A DNA stretch of 37,959 nucleotides from Tannerella sp. GTDB taxonomy: Bacteria > Bacteroidota > Bacteroidia > Bacteroidales > Tannerellaceae. Under the pieces are notes generated by a model. The model searched no databases, was not told where the DNA came from, and worked only from the letters and a program-made list of their open reading frames with translations. Every line of letters starts with the position of its first letter. Position 1 is the first letter of the stretch. Of this stretch, positions 35,153 through 37,959 are shown one piece after another. The stretch lies in the NCBI GenBank assembly GCA_031289275.1, contig JAITPV010000184.1, positions 1-37,959 on the forward strand. The letters run 5' to 3'. The translations under genes were made by a program, and so were the position numbers.

Positions 35153-37453
35153 ATGAGATTTCTTACCCACCTTATCCTGTGCGGAAGCCTGCTTTCGTGC
35201 ACATCCTCTTCCGACAAGGCGTTCCGTGAAGCCTTCTTGAATCCGGACAATTCGCGCAAACCCATGCCTTTCCTGCACGTCAACGGGCGGATGACGACCG
35301 GCGGCATCGAAACGCTGCTGACCGACGCACAACGGTTGTCGGGATACGGCGGCATCGCCGTACTGCCCGTCAGTGAAGGAATGCGATGGGGTGGCACGAC
35401 GATGAGTCCCGGCACGGAACCGGCGTACTTGAGCGACGAATACTTCGACCGCTACGGCGACATCCTCTCCATCTCCGCCCGCCTCGGCATGGAGGTCGTG
35501 CTCTACGACGACATCGACTTCCCCAGCGGGTCGGCCGGCGGAAAACTGCAACGCGAATACCCCGCTTACACGCGGAAATACCTCCTCAAGGAAGAAACCT
35601 TCTTCAAAGGCCCCGGAAGGGTGCAGCTCGAACGCGCCGATACCTCGCTACTGCTGATGGCCGTCTCGGCTATGGACACGACCACCCGCCAAGTCGTCGG
35701 TCTGGCGCCCTTCATGCACGGCAACCGCCTGGATTGGGACGCGCCGGAGGGCCATTGGCGGGTGATGTTCTTCAACTGCAAGTTCAACATCAATTCGCTG
35801 GTCGACTACATGCAGCCCGAAGCGGCCGACAAGGTCATTGAAATGACTTACGGCGAATACGGCAAGCGTTTCGCACAGTATTTCGGCAACGTCATCACAC
35901 GGACGTTCTACGATGACGTCGGCTTCGTCCACCAGGAAGAAACCTGGACGCCTGCCATCACCGACCTGTTCCGCCGGAAGTACGGACGTGATCCGGCGCT
36001 CTACTACCCTGCCATGTATTACGATATTGGTGAGGAAACACAGCCCGCCCGCGTAGCCTTCTACGACATCCGCTCCGAACTCATGGCCGAAGGATACGTC
36101 CGCAAGGTCGCCGAATGGAACGCCGCGAACGGGCTGCGGAGCATGGGGCATCCGCCCGAAAACTACAGCCCGAACACGATCGTGGCGCACGGCGACATCC
36201 TCAAATATTACCGCCACACGCAGATACCGCTCATGGACGCGATCTTCTTCTACGGCCGCGGGCTTCACGGTTTCAAGCAGATCAGTTCGGCTGCCGACCT
36301 GGGCGACAAGCCCGACGTGGGCGCTGAAATCTATGGCGCCTTCCCGGACAGCGTCATCGACATGCGGATGCTCTATCGCACCGTGATGGAGATGATGGTA
36401 CGTGGCGTCACGCTGGTTGTGCCCCACGGCATGTGGTACACGCCCGAAACGGAGAAGATACGCATCCCGCCCCTCATCTCGCACCATAATCCGGCGCTCG
36501 ACGACCTGCCGCAATACAGCGCCTACGTCGGACGGGTATCTACCCTGCTGCACGGCGGCGTGCACGTCTCGGATGTCGCCCTCCTGTGGCCGATCACCGC
36601 TATACAGGCCGAATCCTACATCGATCGCGACAAGACCTCCGGCCTCCCGACAGCCAACTGGCTCCCGCCGCATGTCTGCCATCACGTTCTGAGCGATCTG
36701 CTGACCAACGAGCTGCGGCGCGACTTCACCTTTGTTCATCCCGAAGACCTGCACAGCGGGAAAATCACCGCCGAAGGTCGCGAACTGAAGCTGAACAATA
36801 CATATAATATACAACGTTACAAAGTCCTGATCATCCCCGGCGGCGAAGTCATCTCGGCCGAAACGCTCCACGCCATCAAGCGCTACTATGATGGCGGCGG
36901 GCGTATCATGGCCGTCGAGGCGCTACCGACACGTTCGTCCGAATTTGGGCGCGACGCGGAAGTGCAGTCACTTGTCCGCGACATGTTCGGCGCTTCCGGC
37001 GTCTACGCCGACGACATCTCGGCAACCAATGGACAGGGCGGACAGGCGGTATACATCCCCCGGGCTGATAAGGAAAGCCTCCGGCGGGCGTTCGACCTGC
37101 TCGGCTTGCAGCCGGACGTGGCCTTCGACGAGAGCCGGATACCCGTCGCTGAGACGTTCTCCTCGCCGCGGCATCCGGCCGACCCGGTTGTGTACCGTAT
37201 GGGCTACGTCAACTACCTCCACAAGCAGAAGGAAGGCAAGGAGATTTATTACTTCACGAACTCGACCGACCACCGGCTGGCGACAACCGTCCGTCTGCGC
37301 GGCGCCATCCGTCCCGAACGGTGGGATCCGTACACGGGGACAATCGAACCGCTGACAGAATACGAACGACTGGAGGTCGGCGGCGTACACTACACGCAGT
37401 TCGAACTTGACCTCGATGAGGTTTCGTCGGTCTTTATTGTGGGAAATCATTAG
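35153..37453 (+). CDS. GH106-like glycosidase lipoprotein
   Basis: This is a 766-residue lipoprotein (lipobox LLSC, Cys16). The N-terminal pattern FLHVNGRMTTGGIETLLTDA then SGYGGIAVLPV resembles the start of the GH106 alpha-L-rhamnosidase group, in which a W/F-x-G-x-V/M-T-x-x-G-I segment opens a TIM-barrel. VVLYDDIDFPSG and ITRTFYDDVGF contain conserved acidic strands. A Rossmann-like glutamine-amidotransferase-type region follows (YKVLIIPGGEVI). It ends without the long C-terminal beta-sandwich of full-size GH106 enzymes (often over 1000 residues), so the group is assigned with caution. With the GH78 protein it points to rhamnose-rich glycans as substrates. Confidence 0.75.
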   Translation: MRFLTHLILCGSLLSCTSSSDKAFREAFLNPDNSRKPMPFLHVNGRMTTGGIETLLTDAQRLSGYGGIAVLPVSEGMRWGGTTMSPGTEPAYLSDEYFDRYGDILSISARLGMEVVLYDDIDFPSGSAGGKLQREYPAYTRKYLLKEETFFKGPGRVQLERADTSLLLMAVSAMDTTTRQVVGLAPFMHGNRLDWDAPEGHWRVMFFNCKFNINSLVDYMQPEAADKVIEMTYGEYGKRFAQYFGNVITRTFYDDVGFVHQEETWTPAITDLFRRKYGRDPALYYPAMYYDIGEETQPARVAFYDIRSELMAEGYVRKVAEWNAANGLRSMGHPPENYSPNTIVAHGDILKYYRHTQIPLMDAIFFYGRGLHGFKQISSAADLGDKPDVGAEIYGAFPDSVIDMRMLYRTVMEMMVRGVTLVVPHGMWYTPETEKIRIPPLISHHNPALDDLPQYSAYVGRVSTLLHGGVHVSDVALLWPITAIQAESYIDRDKTSGLPTANWLPPHVCHHVLSDLLTNELRRDFTFVHPEDLHSGKITAEGRELKLNNTYNIQRYKVLIIPGGEVISAETLHAIKRYYDGGGRIMAVEALPTRSSEFGRDAEVQSLVRDMFGASGVYADDISATNGQGGQAVYIPRADKESLRRAFDLLGLQPDVAFDESRIPVAETFSSPRHPADPVVYRMGYVNYLHKQKEGKEIYYFTNSTDHRLATTVRLRGAIRPERWDPYTGTIEPLTEYERLEVGGVHYTQFELDLDEVSSVFIVGNH

Positions 37454-37826
37454 AATTGAAAATGAGGATTACATTTCTAATTCCTAATTTCCCCGCCTCC
37501 GTGTTTGATATGATTATTGTATTCATCATTCTTTCATTTGTCTGAACTGTGATTTCAATATGATTTGAATGATTGGTATGATTAAGAGATGAAAAATAAA
37601 CAAGTTAGAATAGATGGCAAAACAATCCCATTAGGGATGGCATGTTATTTATTTTTCATTCCTAAGAAGAATCACATTTGAAGTTCAAGAATTTAAACAC
37701 GGAGGCACTGAGCACACGGAGTTCTTTTTCTCCGTGTCTCCGTGTTCAATATAATTATTGTATTCATTCTCAATTCTCAATTCCTTTAGTTGTTTTGGGC
37801 GATTGCTTTTGCCGTTCCTGCGGGAC
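37454..37826. repeat. Repeat-rich intergenic stretch
   Basis: No gene seen. It holds an inverted repeat at 37589-37659 (arms ATGAAAAATAAA / TTTATTTTTCAT, with inner hairpin ATCCC-ATTA-GGGAT at 37625-37638), nested CACGGAG/CTCCGTG repeats at 37696-37746, and AATTCTC heptamers at 37768-37792. Confidence 0.75.
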
Positions 37827-37959
37827 TGCGACGTAGCGAGAACGTTACACCGAACGGGAGAATCCGAAGGATTCATATGTTTATAGCACAATCCATCACT
37901 ACATACATTCGACTCCTTCGGAGTCGCACCTCTTCGGTTATGGCGGTTGCTATAAACAT
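37827..37959. repeat. Structured dispersed repeat, copy B
   Basis: Second copy of the element at 25959. Outer arms ATGTTTATAGCA (37877-37888) and TGCTATAAACAT (37948-37959) are identical to copy A. The inner hairpin is CGACTCCTTCGGAGTCG (37910-37926), which differs from copy A in both halves of the stem yet still pairs. The 65-bp insertion of copy A is absent. The window ends exactly at the right arm, so the element may extend further. Confidence 0.85.

Noticed and set aside
1-37959. tRNA, rRNA or known riboswitch
   Set aside because: I scanned the intergenic stretches by eye for cloverleaf ends, rRNA segments and common riboswitch cores and found none; a weak candidate could still be missed without a covariance search.

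Overview
The window looks like chromosomal DNA of a member of the Bacteroidota, most likely order Bacteroidales. The reasons are: many promoters with the Bacteroides-type -7 box TAnnTTTG, few Shine-Dalgarno sequences, a TonB-receptor/DUF4249 lipoprotein pair, an 11-subunit type complex I with fused NuoCD and no NuoEFG, a DUF4492-cydAB cluster, and abundant glycosidase lipoproteins. Genes are roughly half GC, while many intergenic spacers carry AT-rich heptamer repeats. I cannot name a genus from the sequence alone.

Layout. (1) 1-136: the last codons of an IS3-type transposase and a perfect 22-bp-arm palindrome. (2) 453-3474: a respiratory cluster of DUF4492 small membrane protein, cydA and cydB (cytochrome bd quinol oxidase), closed by a strong terminator. 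(3) 3527-11007: degradative and accessory genes: a secreted alpha/beta-hydrolase, a reverse-strand DUF1080 plus metallo-beta-lactamase-fold fusion, an AAA ATPase/PD-(D/E)XK nuclease and a GH78 rhamnosidase lipoprotein. (4) 11068-15408: a FabK/nitronate-monooxygenase flavoprotein, an array of 23-bp palindromic repeats, and a TonB receptor with its DUF4249 lipoprotein. (5) 15795-25773, reverse strand: nuoA-B-CD-H-I-J-K-L-M-N. (6) 25774-27021: a repeat-rich zone holding a structured dispersed repeat, six 42-bp tandem repeats, a truncated secreted-protein gene and a DUF3791 gene fragment joined head to head. (7) 27088-29598, reverse strand: a DUF362 protein and a membrane polyferredoxin. (8) tadA, a small ribbon-helix-helix-like protein and, divergently, mfd. 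(9) An AT-rich, probably 5'-truncated thioredoxin-fold gene, then a GH106-like glycosidase lipoprotein. (10) 37454-37959: a second repeat zone with another copy of the structured dispersed repeat.

How it fits together. Complex I without its NADH-oxidising module would pass electrons from an unidentified donor to quinone, and cytochrome bd could re-oxidise quinol with O2 at low oxygen. The polyferredoxin/DUF362 pair is a further membrane redox unit. GH78, the GH106-like protein, the DUF1080 fusion and the esterase suggest use of rhamnose-containing, esterified glycans, although no SusCD locus is in the window.

Most worth following up: the dispersed repeat seen at 25959 and 37827, whose two copies keep their hairpins through paired changes and of which one has been interrupted by a second palindromic sequence; the DUF1080-MBL fusion; the two tandem palindromic arrays; and the two gene-truncation scars.
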